Source: Vampirovibrio sp041737375 (GTDB lineage: Bacteria; Cyanobacteriota; Vampirovibrionia; Vampirovibrionales; Vampirovibrionaceae). From it: a stretch of DNA of 64,000 nt. Location of the stretch: positions 62,001 to 126,000 of the forward strand of contig NZ_JBGSRV010000018.1 of the NCBI RefSeq assembly GCF_041737375.1, given 5' to 3'. Below are positions 1 through 8,673 of this stretch, in pieces (position 1 is the stretch's first letter; each line of letters starts with the position of its first letter). A program made the translations under genes and the position numbers. Under the pieces are notes generated by a model. That model saw only the letters and a list, made by a program, of their open reading frames with translations. It was not told the origin of the DNA and did not search any database.

Positions 1-875
1 GCTGTATCGACATGATAAACCGCATCATAATGACTGTTGGACTGAATCGGCTTGCCATTAAAAGTGGGCTTTAACAGCGCCTCGGAAAACTCCAGTCCGG
101 TAAAATGGCATATTTCAGCCATAATACGATCGGTGTCCAGTATCAAATCCTCAAAAAGCAGGGGATACACTTGCTCTGGATACTGCGCCGACATGGCCAG
201 CGTAGCCAATGTGGACTCCATCCAGAATGCCATGATTTCGGGAATGCCCCCATGCTTTTGATAACCATGCTGAATCACTGAAGAATACCAGCTGGCCGGA
301 TGACGGATGGAAGAGAACATAAACCCATCGGGATAATCTCTGAAAAATCGATTCATGCTGTCGCTGTGCATGACCACACGGGGGGTGAAGCCGGTTACAA
401 ACTTTTTATGGGGTTGATGAAGGTCCTGATAATCACTCCAGGCATTAAAAAACGACGTATTATAAGCATCCAGAACGTCTCTTTGACTGAAAGGATTACA
501 ATGCGCCAGACATTCTGAAAAAATGGCGCGTTGTTGCTCTCGATCAAACTGGAATGGATAGGTTTCTACATTGGTTTTAGGATTTTTTTTGTAATAACCA
601 CGAGCGGCATAATCTTCCAGCCAAGGTTCATCCAAAGCGGAAAATAATTCAGAAGCAGATAAAGCGCTTAAATCCAAATTGGGCCAATGCCATTTTTTAG
701 GCCGCCCCCAACTGATTTCATGAGGATGGGCAAAGCACTGAGGGTGGCCGTCAAACAGTTGAGACAGTAACGTACCCCCAGAGCGCTGCACTTCGGAAAT
801 TAACAGTAAAGGCTGATTAATTTTCACGACCGATCGGGTGTTAGAAGCCGGGGAAACGGGTAAAAATGAATTCAT
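1..875 (-). CDS. Sulfotransferase family protein (C-terminus beyond window)
   Basis: About 291 residues are visible; the stop codon lies outside the window. Residues 27-35 read SEVQRSGGT, the usual 5'-phosphosulfate (PAPS) loop of sulfotransferases, and further on SIRHPASWYSS matches the 3'-phosphate-binding R-x-P-x-S region. The expected role is transfer of sulfate from PAPS to a glycan, lipid or small molecule. It is the last gene of a minus-strand run with a TPR-glycosyltransferase-like protein, a GT-B-like protein and an MsbA-like exporter, so sulfation of a surface glycan is the likely job, but the substrate is inference. The ATG at 875 has no strong ribosome binding site. The reading frame is open throughout. 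Confidence 0.75.
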   Translation of the reverse strand, partial: MNSFLPVSPASNTRSVVKINQPLLLISEVQRSGGTLLSQLFDGHPQCFAHPHEISWGRPKKWHWPNLDLSALSASELFSALDEPWLEDYAARGYYKKNPKTNVETYPFQFDREQQRAIFSECLAHCNPFSQRDVLDAYNTSFFNAWSDYQDLHQPHKKFVTGFTPRVVMHSDSMNRFFRDYPDGFMFSSIRHPASWYSSVIQHGYQKHGGIPEIMAFWMESTLATLAMSAQYPEQVYPLLFEDLILDTDRIMAEICHFTGLEFSEALLKPTFNGKPIQSNSHYDAVYHVDT

Positions 876-947
876 TAAAACCACTTTCAACTAATGAGAA
901 GCTACAACTATTAAATATTAAAAAGGCCCCAGAATCAAACACAGGCA

Positions 948-2594
948 TTATGACAACACCGCCGTCTGGCCCTCAGTCTTTGCCTGTGCGGACATCGCCT
1001 TGAGCGCATCGCAAACCTTCTCCATCAGCTCATGCACATTCCCAATGGGTTGGGAACTCACCTGTATCATGCTGGGATGCCACAAATCTTGCGAAGTGCC
1101 CGGCCAGACCCGCCAGGTATTGGCCGGGTGGGTGGTGTTAATCAGCCGCCAGGTTGGTTTACCCAAGGCCCCCGAAAGCTCCGCAATTAAAGTAGCGGCT
1201 GAGATCACCACATCCAGTTGATCGATCAAGGCTGCCATATCTTCCAAATCGTTTTTTAAATCCAGATCATCCCAACCGTGAATACGAACCCCCAAACGGG
1301 CCTCTTCTTCCTCAATTTCAGCCATGCCGCCATAATGCAGATTGACCCATGAAATATGAGGTAATTGCAGTACTTGTTCCCAGTGGCGGAGTAAGGTATA
1401 TTCACGGCTCCGCTTGAAGTTGGAAACCCCGCTAGACCAACAAATCCCGACCTTTAAATCGGTGCCTAACGCTTGCACACGATCACGCCACTTTTCAACC
1501 AACGTAGGATTCGGCCTCAGATAAGCTTCCGATGCTCCGAAACTAGCGTAATCGGGTCTGAAAAAAACCGGTAAATCCCCCGCCAGAAGGTAATAATCAA
1601 ACGAAGAGCTACCTCCCCATGTCGTTAAGCACACAGGATTTTTATTCGGCTTAACCGTACAACCCAGCGTAGAAAACAAGCGCCCCAAGCCCACCACGTT
1701 AGCCAGCGGAAAGGAGCGCTGAAACAGCGTCATCAAGCGTGGCTCACAGGCAATGGTGGTCTGACCCGCTGCCTCAATAACTTCATTGTAGATAGAAGCC
1801 AGTCTCACTTCATCTCCAATACCCTTCTCCGCGTAAATCAGAATATGCGCATCACTTAAGCTTTGGCCCGCCCACTCTGGCGTACTGTGAGGCAGTCTTA
1901 AATCCCGAGGTTTGTTTCTTAAACGAAGGCAAACCCAGGCTTCCTGAAGCCTGCCCAGTGACAGCAGAGGCAACGCTTGTAAATAACGCGCTTTGTGATC
2001 CTTGGGATTCAATAGAAGCGCCGTTTTAAAATAAGACAGTGATTCTTCAGGCAGGCCTTGTTCACCCAGAATTTCCGCAATCAGAGTAAAGGGTCTGGCA
2101 GTTTTAATGGTTTTATCTCTACTTACAATTTGTTTAAAATGCTCAAATGATTCATCGTTGATGGTTGAGGACCACCGCTGCATATCAATTAAAGAAGACA
2201 GCAGATGAACATTGTCCGGGTGGTGCCGTAGGGCTAAATTGCAAACCCTTAAAAATTCTTCGGAATGCCCAAAAATTTTGAGTATTTTTAATAAATGAAT
2301 GGCCAGCTGAAGATCGTCAGGGTGCTTTTCAAAGGTCTTTTGATAATAGGGCAGGGCTTGCGCATAAAGCTCTTTTTTATAAAGAACAGAACCCAGGCCG
2401 TAATCAATTTTAATGAGATGGGGCTTGTGTCGCTTGGCACTTAAATAATAGTTAAAGGCGGCATCCAGCTGCCCTTTTTTCTCATAAAACTTTCCTACTT
2501 TGTAATAGAGACGGCCAGCTTTTGGAAAAAAGCAAAGCCATATTTTATAACTGGTGATTAATGTTGTTTTAAAAATTGATTTTTTGAGTCCCAT
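948..2594 (-). CDS. TPR protein with C-terminal glycosyltransferase-like domain
   Basis: 548 residues. Residues about 25-225 form helical TPR-type repeats (typical spacing of Y/A/L residues, for example LPEESLSYFKTALLLNP). From about 250 the sequence LLIYAEKGIGDE-like (HILIYAEKGIGDEVRLASI) and the late segment AATLIAELSGALGKPTW match the fold of ADP-heptose/TPR-linked glycosyltransferases, where the family usually has DTxxxHLAGALGxP; here the Asp and His of that motif are replaced (AATLIAELSG), so catalysis may be altered. Such TPR-GT fusions commonly act on surface glycans or glycoproteins. It lies 70 bases downstream of the GT-B-like gene in the same run. No signal peptide is seen, so it is probably cytoplasmic. 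Confidence 0.7.
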   Translation of the reverse strand: MGLKKSIFKTTLITSYKIWLCFFPKAGRLYYKVGKFYEKKGQLDAAFNYYLSAKRHKPHLIKIDYGLGSVLYKKELYAQALPYYQKTFEKHPDDLQLAIHLLKILKIFGHSEEFLRVCNLALRHHPDNVHLLSSLIDMQRWSSTINDESFEHFKQIVSRDKTIKTARPFTLIAEILGEQGLPEESLSYFKTALLLNPKDHKARYLQALPLLSLGRLQEAWVCLRLRNKPRDLRLPHSTPEWAGQSLSDAHILIYAEKGIGDEVRLASIYNEVIEAAGQTTIACEPRLMTLFQRSFPLANVVGLGRLFSTLGCTVKPNKNPVCLTTWGGSSSFDYYLLAGDLPVFFRPDYASFGASEAYLRPNPTLVEKWRDRVQALGTDLKVGICWSSGVSNFKRSREYTLLRHWEQVLQLPHISWVNLHYGGMAEIEEEEARLGVRIHGWDDLDLKNDLEDMAALIDQLDVVISAATLIAELSGALGKPTWRLINTTHPANTWRVWPGTSQDLWHPSMIQVSSQPIGNVHELMEKVCDALKAMSAQAKTEGQTAVLS

Positions 2595-2664
2595 AACGCC
2601 TAAAATTCTCTCACTACAATTTATTTAAAAAAGACTGCTGGCCCGTTGATATACCTGGCAACGC

Positions 2665-4170
2665 CTAAACTCGCATTGCCCAGGTTTCTCCCTCTTGGAT
2701 TTGCGATACAAAATCCTTTAAGCGCTCGGCATAAGCGCGATCATCGTGGTGTAGGTAATAACCGAGACTTCCCTTTTGCGCTTCCCAGTCAACCTGCTCC
2801 TGATCGTTGCTGATGAAGGCCAAAAATGTATCTTGCAATTGCTGAAGTTCTTTTGCGAAATACCAGTGCGGGATTTCGGTAATGCCTTCAAAATGCAGAT
2901 AATTTTCCAGCGCGTGAGACGGACTGGTCATATGCACCCCGTCATCATAAGCAAACGCCAGAATTTTTTTTCTAAAAATGGCGGCTTCAATCAACATGGT
3001 GGTCAATGGGCCGACCACCGACAGGGCGTTCATCAGCAAGCGGGGATAGTAATCCAGTGAGGGCTGAAACAAGCCCGTCGCTTGCGGGGTGTAGTACTGT
3101 TCCTTCAATTGTTCGTCCAGTTGCACATACCGAAAATCGGCCTGCTCAAAGCGGTCTGGACAGGCTCGCTTGATACGCCATGGGTGGGGCCTGTAGACCA
3201 GATACACTGGTTCGGCACGATTCTGATTATATTGAATCAACGCCTGATCCAGCATTTTCAATGACGTCATTTCATCAAACGGAATACAGCAGCCCACATA
3301 CAAAATATAAGGAAACGCATAAGGACTACTGGGCCGCTCACCCGTGTTCAAATAGGTTTCCACCGTCTTGTAATAGGGTTCAAAACGAGGGGTACCCATT
3401 TCACAAATTTGATTGGGAGAAAACCCATGAATATTAATGGCGTGTTCTTTGCCTTGCGTCCCCCATACCCCTATATAATCAGGAAGACGCATAAACACGG
3501 ATTTACTGGAAAGATTATCCCAGTTATCAATTAAGAAAAGCGTTTTATAATTTAGCGGACGCTGCAAGCGAATCAAATCATTGCCTGCCGCATCAATGGC
3601 CGTAGAAGGAAAAATAACCAAATCAGGCCGAATGGCTTCCAGCATTTCCTTTAACATTGGATTTGGCTTGATATTTCTTTGAAAATTCCACACAAACAAT
3701 TCAGCCAGAACAGGGCGCCCCAACACCCACATTTTCAGCGTTTTTTTATCATTTTTTTTCATTTTTTTAATTTGGTTGAGACGTGCCCATCCCAACCGCA
3801 ACGCTTTGGGCAAAACTCTGGGAAGGGCTCGATAAGTTTTCGACTTTAAGACTTCAGCCTCAGCCAACTGATCCCACACCTGCCAAGCCCTGCGACGAAA
3901 ACGGAACTTGAAAGTTTTGGAGCGGTTTTGATGCCGCAACATCAGCACGTTGGACAGGTACATGTATTTTTGATGAAGATCGTTACCATACTCGAAAAAG
4001 CCCAGAAAGTTGGGCAAAGCCTCTAGTTCCTGTTTTAAAGAAACCTGGCTGGAGGCGATGAAATAACAATGCTCATCCTGAATTAAGTGCAAAGCATTGG
4101 ATTGAATATAATTGCGAACGTATAAATCGGAGGTAATAACCACCAGTTTTTTCATAACCTTAGAATGCAT
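2665..4170 (-). CDS. GT-B-like surface-glycan protein, paralogue A
   Basis: 501 residues from the ATG at 4170, chosen because GAGGGG precedes it by about 10 bases; a TTG at 4218 and an ATG at 4155 are alternatives. I do not recognise a named family, but the C-terminal half has features of GT-B transferases of the CDP-glycerol/capsule type: LIDNWDNLSSKS, LGTPRFE, YILYVGCCIPFDE, VYRPHPWR and GPLTTMLIEAAIF. It is clearly paralogous to the protein at 60428-62017, sharing all of these blocks plus the N-terminal LYVRNYIQSNAL and ALPNFLGFFEY. No membrane segment or signal peptide is apparent. Its position between an MsbA-like exporter and a TPR-GT protein supports a role in surface polysaccharide synthesis; the substrate is unknown. 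Confidence 0.7.
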   Translation of the reverse strand: MHSKVMKKLVVITSDLYVRNYIQSNALHLIQDEHCYFIASSQVSLKQELEALPNFLGFFEYGNDLHQKYMYLSNVLMLRHQNRSKTFKFRFRRRAWQVWDQLAEAEVLKSKTYRALPRVLPKALRLGWARLNQIKKMKKNDKKTLKMWVLGRPVLAELFVWNFQRNIKPNPMLKEMLEAIRPDLVIFPSTAIDAAGNDLIRLQRPLNYKTLFLIDNWDNLSSKSVFMRLPDYIGVWGTQGKEHAINIHGFSPNQICEMGTPRFEPYYKTVETYLNTGERPSSPYAFPYILYVGCCIPFDEMTSLKMLDQALIQYNQNRAEPVYLVYRPHPWRIKRACPDRFEQADFRYVQLDEQLKEQYYTPQATGLFQPSLDYYPRLLMNALSVVGPLTTMLIEAAIFRKKILAFAYDDGVHMTSPSHALENYLHFEGITEIPHWYFAKELQQLQDTFLAFISNDQEQVDWEAQKGSLGYYLHHDDRAYAERLKDFVSQIQEGETWAMRV

Positions 4171-4226
4171 TCCAACACAGCCCCTCAATACAATGAATCC
4201 GGTTTTGGTTAAAAGCAAAACAGCGC

Positions 4227-6152
4227 TTAAACACTAATGCCAACCTCTTCAGCCTCGGCGGCCGCTTGCTTGCTTTCTGCGAACTGCGCATGATAGAGTT
4301 CGGCGTATTTACCGTTTTGACGCATCAAATCTTCCTGAGTCCCTTCCTCTACCACCATGCCGTCCTCAATAACCAAAACACGGTCAACCCCTCGCAAGGA
4401 AGACAGGCGATGGGCAATCATAATAACCGTTCTGTCTTGCATCAGGGATTCCAAAGCCTCATAAACCTTGGCTTCCGACTTATTATCCAAAGAACTGGTA
4501 GCCTCATCCAGAATCACAATAGAAGCGTCTCTTAAAAGAGCGCGCGCGATTGCCAAACGCTGGCGCTGCCCTCCCGATAACATAACGCCCCGCTCGCCCA
4601 CCCGAGTATAAAGGCCCTCTGGCAAACTTTCCACAAAGTCTTTCAGGCAAGCTTTATCCAGGGCATCCCAAATGGCCGCTTCATCATCTTTTTTGGCGAT
4701 ATTGCCAATGGCTACGTTTTTCAACAATTTTCCGTCAAAAATAAAAGTGTCCTGAAGCACAATGGCGATATGCTTGCGAATCGACTCCACCTTGTAGTCC
4801 CTGATATCCTTACCATCAATGCGAATCATACCACTTTGCACATCATAAAAACGTGGCAGAAGATTTACGATGGTACTTTTACCGGCCCCGGAAACACCCA
4901 CGATGGCCACTTTTTCGCCTTTATTAATTTTAAGGGAAATGTTTTTTAAAACCGGCTGTCCTGGTACATATTCAAAAAAAACATTTTGCAATTCAATGCA
5001 GTCCGAAAACTGCTTGAGTTTTTTGGCATGTGGCCTGTCAGAAATGCTGGGCTGAACATTAAACAGGTTTTTAATGCGGGCAGCCGCAAGGTAAGCCGAT
5101 TGGGCCGCCATCAAGTTGTTTCCCAAATTTTTCATGGGGTTGTAAAGCATAATCATGGCCACAATAAAGGAAACAAAACCACCTTCAGTCATGTCTCCCG
5201 CCAGCACCATTAAAGAACCCTGCCAGATGACCAGAGCGACGCCAATGGCAGCAATCATGTGCATTACGGGCGTGAGCCATCCACGAATTTTAACGCCCTT
5301 CATGGCCCGGTCATACAGTATTCTCTGGTATTTACCAAAAACCTTGTGGTTATAAGCAGGAAGATTGTAGCCATAAATAACCCTGGCACCGCCCATGGCC
5401 TCCGTATAAAACGACAGCACTTTGGCAGACACTTTGGTTTCTTTTTTATTTAAACTCTTGATAATTTTTCGAATCTGGGTGGAAGGGTACAGCATTAACA
5501 GAAGAACGGTGATTGAAATCAGAGACAGCTTCCAGGAAGTATAGACCAGAATCCCCATCAGACAAATGGTAGAGGAGAAGCGGGTGATCAGGGTCTTCAG
5601 GTTATTGAGGATATTGGTATTAACCGATTCCGCGTCTCTGTAAAAGCGTTGAATCAAAAAACCGGCAGAGGCCTGATCAAAATAGCTGACATCCATGGTC
5701 AGCAGTTTTTGGTATAAAGCTTTGCGAAGATCACTCATCACCCGAAAGCCCAGCCAGCCATTCAGGTAAATAGACAGGTAATTCAGCAACCCTTGCACCA
5801 AAGTGATACCCACCACCACCAACGGCACATAAGCCAAGCTATTGAAAGTTTGAGCCGATTGAAAACCTTCCACAAAAGGTTTTAATGAAAAAGCAATGGC
5901 CCCTTCCAGAGCGCCAATCGGAATGGGAACAGCCAGGGTTAGTATGGTTCTGAGCCAGTAAGGTTTAAAAAATTGAGCAATCCATTTATAAATATCCAGT
6001 GCGCTCTCTTCAGGCTCTTTGGATTCCCCTTCACCATCATCGTTATCATCAGAACCGCTTTTTGACCTGGCTTTTTTCTTGGCACTGCTCTTTGCGGCCA
6101 TATCTAGCACTTTTTGATTTGGATTTTTAATTTGATTTAAAAAAGTCAGCAT
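4227..6152 (-). CDS. MsbA-type ABC exporter (fused membrane and ATPase domains)
   Basis: 641 residues. An unusual charged, Lys/Ser/Asp/Glu-rich extension of about 60 residues precedes six predicted membrane helices (about 70-350). The ATPase domain follows with Walker A GVSGAGKST (near 420), signature LSGGQRQR (near 527), Walker B IVILDEATSSLD and the H-loop MIAHRLSS. This is the architecture of homodimeric lipid/glycolipid flippases such as MsbA or PglK. It heads the minus-strand surface-glycan run (57 bases to the next start), so export of a lipid-linked glycan or lipid A-like molecule is likely. An internal ATG about 17 codons in (MAAKSSAKKK) is an alternative start; neither has a strong ribosome binding site. 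Confidence 0.9.
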   Translation of the reverse strand: MLTFLNQIKNPNQKVLDMAAKSSAKKKARSKSGSDDNDDGEGESKEPEESALDIYKWIAQFFKPYWLRTILTLAVPIPIGALEGAIAFSLKPFVEGFQSAQTFNSLAYVPLVVVGITLVQGLLNYLSIYLNGWLGFRVMSDLRKALYQKLLTMDVSYFDQASAGFLIQRFYRDAESVNTNILNNLKTLITRFSSTICLMGILVYTSWKLSLISITVLLLMLYPSTQIRKIIKSLNKKETKVSAKVLSFYTEAMGGARVIYGYNLPAYNHKVFGKYQRILYDRAMKGVKIRGWLTPVMHMIAAIGVALVIWQGSLMVLAGDMTEGGFVSFIVAMIMLYNPMKNLGNNLMAAQSAYLAAARIKNLFNVQPSISDRPHAKKLKQFSDCIELQNVFFEYVPGQPVLKNISLKINKGEKVAIVGVSGAGKSTIVNLLPRFYDVQSGMIRIDGKDIRDYKVESIRKHIAIVLQDTFIFDGKLLKNVAIGNIAKKDDEAAIWDALDKACLKDFVESLPEGLYTRVGERGVMLSGGQRQRLAIARALLRDASIVILDEATSSLDNKSEAKVYEALESLMQDRTVIMIAHRLSSLRGVDRVLVIEDGMVVEEGTQEDLMRQNGKYAELYHAQFAESKQAAAEAEEVGISV

Positions 6153-6408
6153 GGCAGCTCAAATTCAGACGAGAACAAATAGCATATTGAGTCATCAGAT
6201 TATCTTCTCCAGATCCGTTATGTCAAGCGGCTCCCATCCTTTTTATACGAAGGAAAGTTAACAATCTTCCTTCTCTGAATGTAGTAGTTAAATTTACAAT
6301 CTGTCTGCCCGTCAAAATTTCAGTCAAAGCGCCTAATCGGTGTTTTTATACCAGCGCCAATCAGAATCCATTGAGAATTCCTTTGATTGACACAGCAGAA
6401 GAAATTTT

Positions 6409-6822
6409 TCAAGAAGAGGCCGCTAAAGCCAGTAACTGGTCAAACACGGATTTTTCCAGCGGCATCACCGACAAGCGAGACTGCTTAATCAGCGGAATTT
6501 CCGCCAAAGCGGGCGTGGCTTTTACCTCAGCCAGTGTGACTTTACGCTTTAAAGGTTTGACAGGCTCCACCTCAACCACCACCCAGTCCCCTTTAGGATT
6601 GTCGGTCGGGTCTGGATAAAACTCCCGGCTTACTTTGGCGATGCCAGCCAGCGCTTTTTCAGTCACACTATGATAAATCAGCACCTGATCGCCCTTTCGC
6701 ATGGCTTTCAGATTGTTACGGGCCTGAAAATTGCGCACCCCGTCCCAAACGGTGCTGCCGTCCCGCACCAGGTCATCAAAGGAAAACTCACCCGGCTCGG
6801 TTTTCATCATCCAGTACTGCAT
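6409..6822 (-). CDS. EVE domain-containing protein
   Basis: 137 residues from the ATG at 6822, which has GGAAGGGG about 10 bases upstream; a TTG two codons earlier is less likely. The sequence starts QYWMMKTEPGEFSFDDL and continues VWDGVRNFQARNNLKAM and GDQVLIYHS, the canonical pattern of the EVE fold (thymocyte nuclear protein 1-like, PUA relative). EVE domains bind modified bases in DNA or RNA and often occur with restriction or RNA-modification genes; here none is adjacent. The length equals the whole stand-alone family. The 5' end faces the divergent GT4 gene about 100 bases away. Confidence 0.9.
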   Translation of the reverse strand: MQYWMMKTEPGEFSFDDLVRDGSTVWDGVRNFQARNNLKAMRKGDQVLIYHSVTEKALAGIAKVSREFYPDPTDNPKGDWVVVEVEPVKPLKRKVTLAEVKATPALAEIPLIKQSRLSVMPLEKSVFDQLLALAASS

Positions 6823-6921
6823 TGTCAATCAACCCCTTCCAGCCAAATGGCTTTTACGCTTGCGTTTCATTGTATCGTTCCATTCAGCAGTTCTCAAATA
6901 GCGAATTGGGTTGAGCGTGGT

Positions 6922-8193
6922 ATGATGCTTGAAAAGAGAGTTAAAGACCGCTTCCCTGTGCCACAATCGCTAACCCTTTGCTATATAGCCGATGCTACCA
7001 ACATCCATGTCCAGCGCTGGCTGGGTTATTTTGTGGAGCGAGGACATCGGGTGTACTGCCTCAGTGACAAGGGAGGGAGTATCGATGGGGTGACCGTCAT
7101 CCCACTGCCCAACCGGGACCATCTCATTGCGGACGGCAAAGGGAACGTCTCTAAAACAGCGGTCATGAAAGCGCGGGCGCAAAAAATCAGGGAAGTGAAC
7201 CGAGAAATCAAGCCCGATCTGGCGCACGCTATCTTTTTATATCAGCGAGGCTGGTCTGCCGCTTTGGCCGGATTTCACCCGCTAATCATCACCCTGTTGG
7301 GTTCCGACATTTATCTGCCCCGCCACAATTACCGGCATGTGGCACAATTGTGGCGAGATCAACTGATCAACGCCCTGTCCATGCGGCAAAGCGAAATGAT
7401 TACCGCCGTTTCTTATGACTTAAACCGTTCAGCCAGCCTTATGGTGATGGGCTTGGCCCCTGTTGAACTGATCCCCATTGGCACAGATCCTCATTTATTC
7501 CACCCCCAAACCGATACCAGCAACCTACGAGAGCGCCTGAATATCTCGGAGCACAGTTTTGTGGTGCTAAGCCCGCGCCAAATGACGCCTCACTACAACC
7601 AAATCACCATTATTGAAAGTATCCCCAAAGTGCTGGAAGAGATTCCAGAGGCCTTGTTTATTATGAAGGACACCTTTTGCAACACCGCAGAGCGTCAGCA
7701 ATATGTCCGCTCTCTTAAGGAACTGGCCGAAAACCTGGGGGTCAATCACGCCATTCGCTGGGTGGAAGAGGTGCCTATGGCTGAACTTCCTCAGTATTAC
7801 TGTCTGGCCGATGTGGTGGTGTCAGTGCCGAGTACCGATGGTATGCCGGTCACTATTTTTGAGGCGATGGCCTGCCAAAAGCCTTTAATTGTAGGCGATT
7901 TATCGGCTTATAATGAAGTGATCATCCACGGGCAAACCGGCTTGCGGGTTCCCATTCGCAATCCTGAAGTATTGGCCCGCTCCATTATTAAAATTCATAA
8001 AAATCCGGCGCTGGCGGGTCGGCTGGTGGAAGAATCTCAGGTGATTTTGCACCAGTACGGCATTTTTAGCGAACAGATGATGCGCATGGAGCGCTACTAT
8101 CAAGGCTTGATCAGCCGTAAATTGTCTGTGCCCAACTGTATTCGAAAAAAGCTGAATCGCTGGCTGTTCCAATTGATCGTTAATATCACTTAA
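6922..8193 (+). CDS. Glycosyltransferase family 4 protein
   Basis: 424 residues from the ATG at 6922. A longer open frame reaches back to 6670 but would run through the EVE gene, so the first Met before LEKRVKDRFPV is preferred. The N-terminal domain opens with LTLCYIADATNIHVQRW and the C-terminal domain carries VPSTDGMPVTIFEAMACQKP, the E-x7-E nucleotide-sugar motif of retaining GT4 enzymes. GSDIYLPRHNY in the first domain is a common GT4 feature. It should transfer a sugar to a lipid or polysaccharide at the cytoplasmic face of the membrane. It is a single gene followed by 113 non-coding bases before grxD, so it may belong functionally with the glycan cluster to its left. Confidence 0.85.
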   Translation: MMLEKRVKDRFPVPQSLTLCYIADATNIHVQRWLGYFVERGHRVYCLSDKGGSIDGVTVIPLPNRDHLIADGKGNVSKTAVMKARAQKIREVNREIKPDLAHAIFLYQRGWSAALAGFHPLIITLLGSDIYLPRHNYRHVAQLWRDQLINALSMRQSEMITAVSYDLNRSASLMVMGLAPVELIPIGTDPHLFHPQTDTSNLRERLNISEHSFVVLSPRQMTPHYNQITIIESIPKVLEEIPEALFIMKDTFCNTAERQQYVRSLKELAENLGVNHAIRWVEEVPMAELPQYYCLADVVVSVPSTDGMPVTIFEAMACQKPLIVGDLSAYNEVIIHGQTGLRVPIRNPEVLARSIIKIHKNPALAGRLVEESQVILHQYGIFSEQMMRMERYYQGLISRKLSVPNCIRKKLNRWLFQLIVNIT

Positions 8194-8238
8194 AATTGCT
8201 CATTCAGACGTTTCAGGCGCCTGCTTCCACGCTGATGA

Positions 8239-8267
8239 TTGAGAAGCGGGCCTGTTTCCGGTAAACT
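8239..8267 (+). promoter_or_regulatory. Sigma-70-type promoter for grxD-ygfZ
   Basis: TTGAGA (8239-8244) and TAAACT (8262-8267) are separated by exactly 17 bases, about 40 bases before the glutaredoxin start codon. Five of six and four of six positions match consensus. It is the only such pair I see in the 113-base gap. Confidence 0.5.
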
Positions 8268-8306
8268 GTAAACATCGTCACACCTGTATTTACAAGGAAC
8301 CTTCTC

Positions 8307-8663
8307 ATGCAAGATTTAGAGCAAAGCACCAAAGATCGTTTAAAAGCTGAAATTGAGCGGGAAATCAGCGAAAACAAAATTATTTTCTACGGCAAGGGCA
8401 CCAAAGATATGCCCATGTGCGGCTTCACCATTGAAACCATTCAATTTTTAAGCCAGTACGGCCATCCTTTTGAAGTAGTGAACGTGCTTCAGGATATGGA
8501 AAAACGGGCCGTTTTGGCTGAAATGACCAACTGGCCCACCTTGCCTAAAGTTTTTATCAACGGTAAATTTTACGGGGACACTGATATTTTAGGGCCCATG
8601 GCTGAAAATGGCGAACTGCAAGCCATTTTCAAAGAAGCGTTCCCTGAATCCGTAGCCCAGTAG
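8307..8663 (+). CDS. grxD: Monothiol glutaredoxin, Grx4/GrxD type
   Basis: 118 residues. KGTKDMPMCGFT (about 30-41) is the active site of monothiol glutaredoxins, which hold and pass on a glutathione-bound [2Fe-2S] cluster; WPTLPKVFINGKFYGDTDIL is the glutathione-binding TVP-loop region and CDxxDI-like part. Two departures from the family are visible: the usual CGFS is CGFT, and the usual GGxDI reads GDTDI. Both may change glutathione or cluster affinity. The gene is 10 bases before ygfZ, another Fe-S protein factor, so the two are co-transcribed. AAGGAA lies before the ATG. Length is normal for the family. Confidence 0.92.
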   Translation: MQDLEQSTKDRLKAEIEREISENKIIFYGKGTKDMPMCGFTIETIQFLSQYGHPFEVVNVLQDMEKRAVLAEMTNWPTLPKVFINGKFYGDTDILGPMAENGELQAIFKEAFPESVAQ

Positions 8664-8673
8664 GAACTATCCC

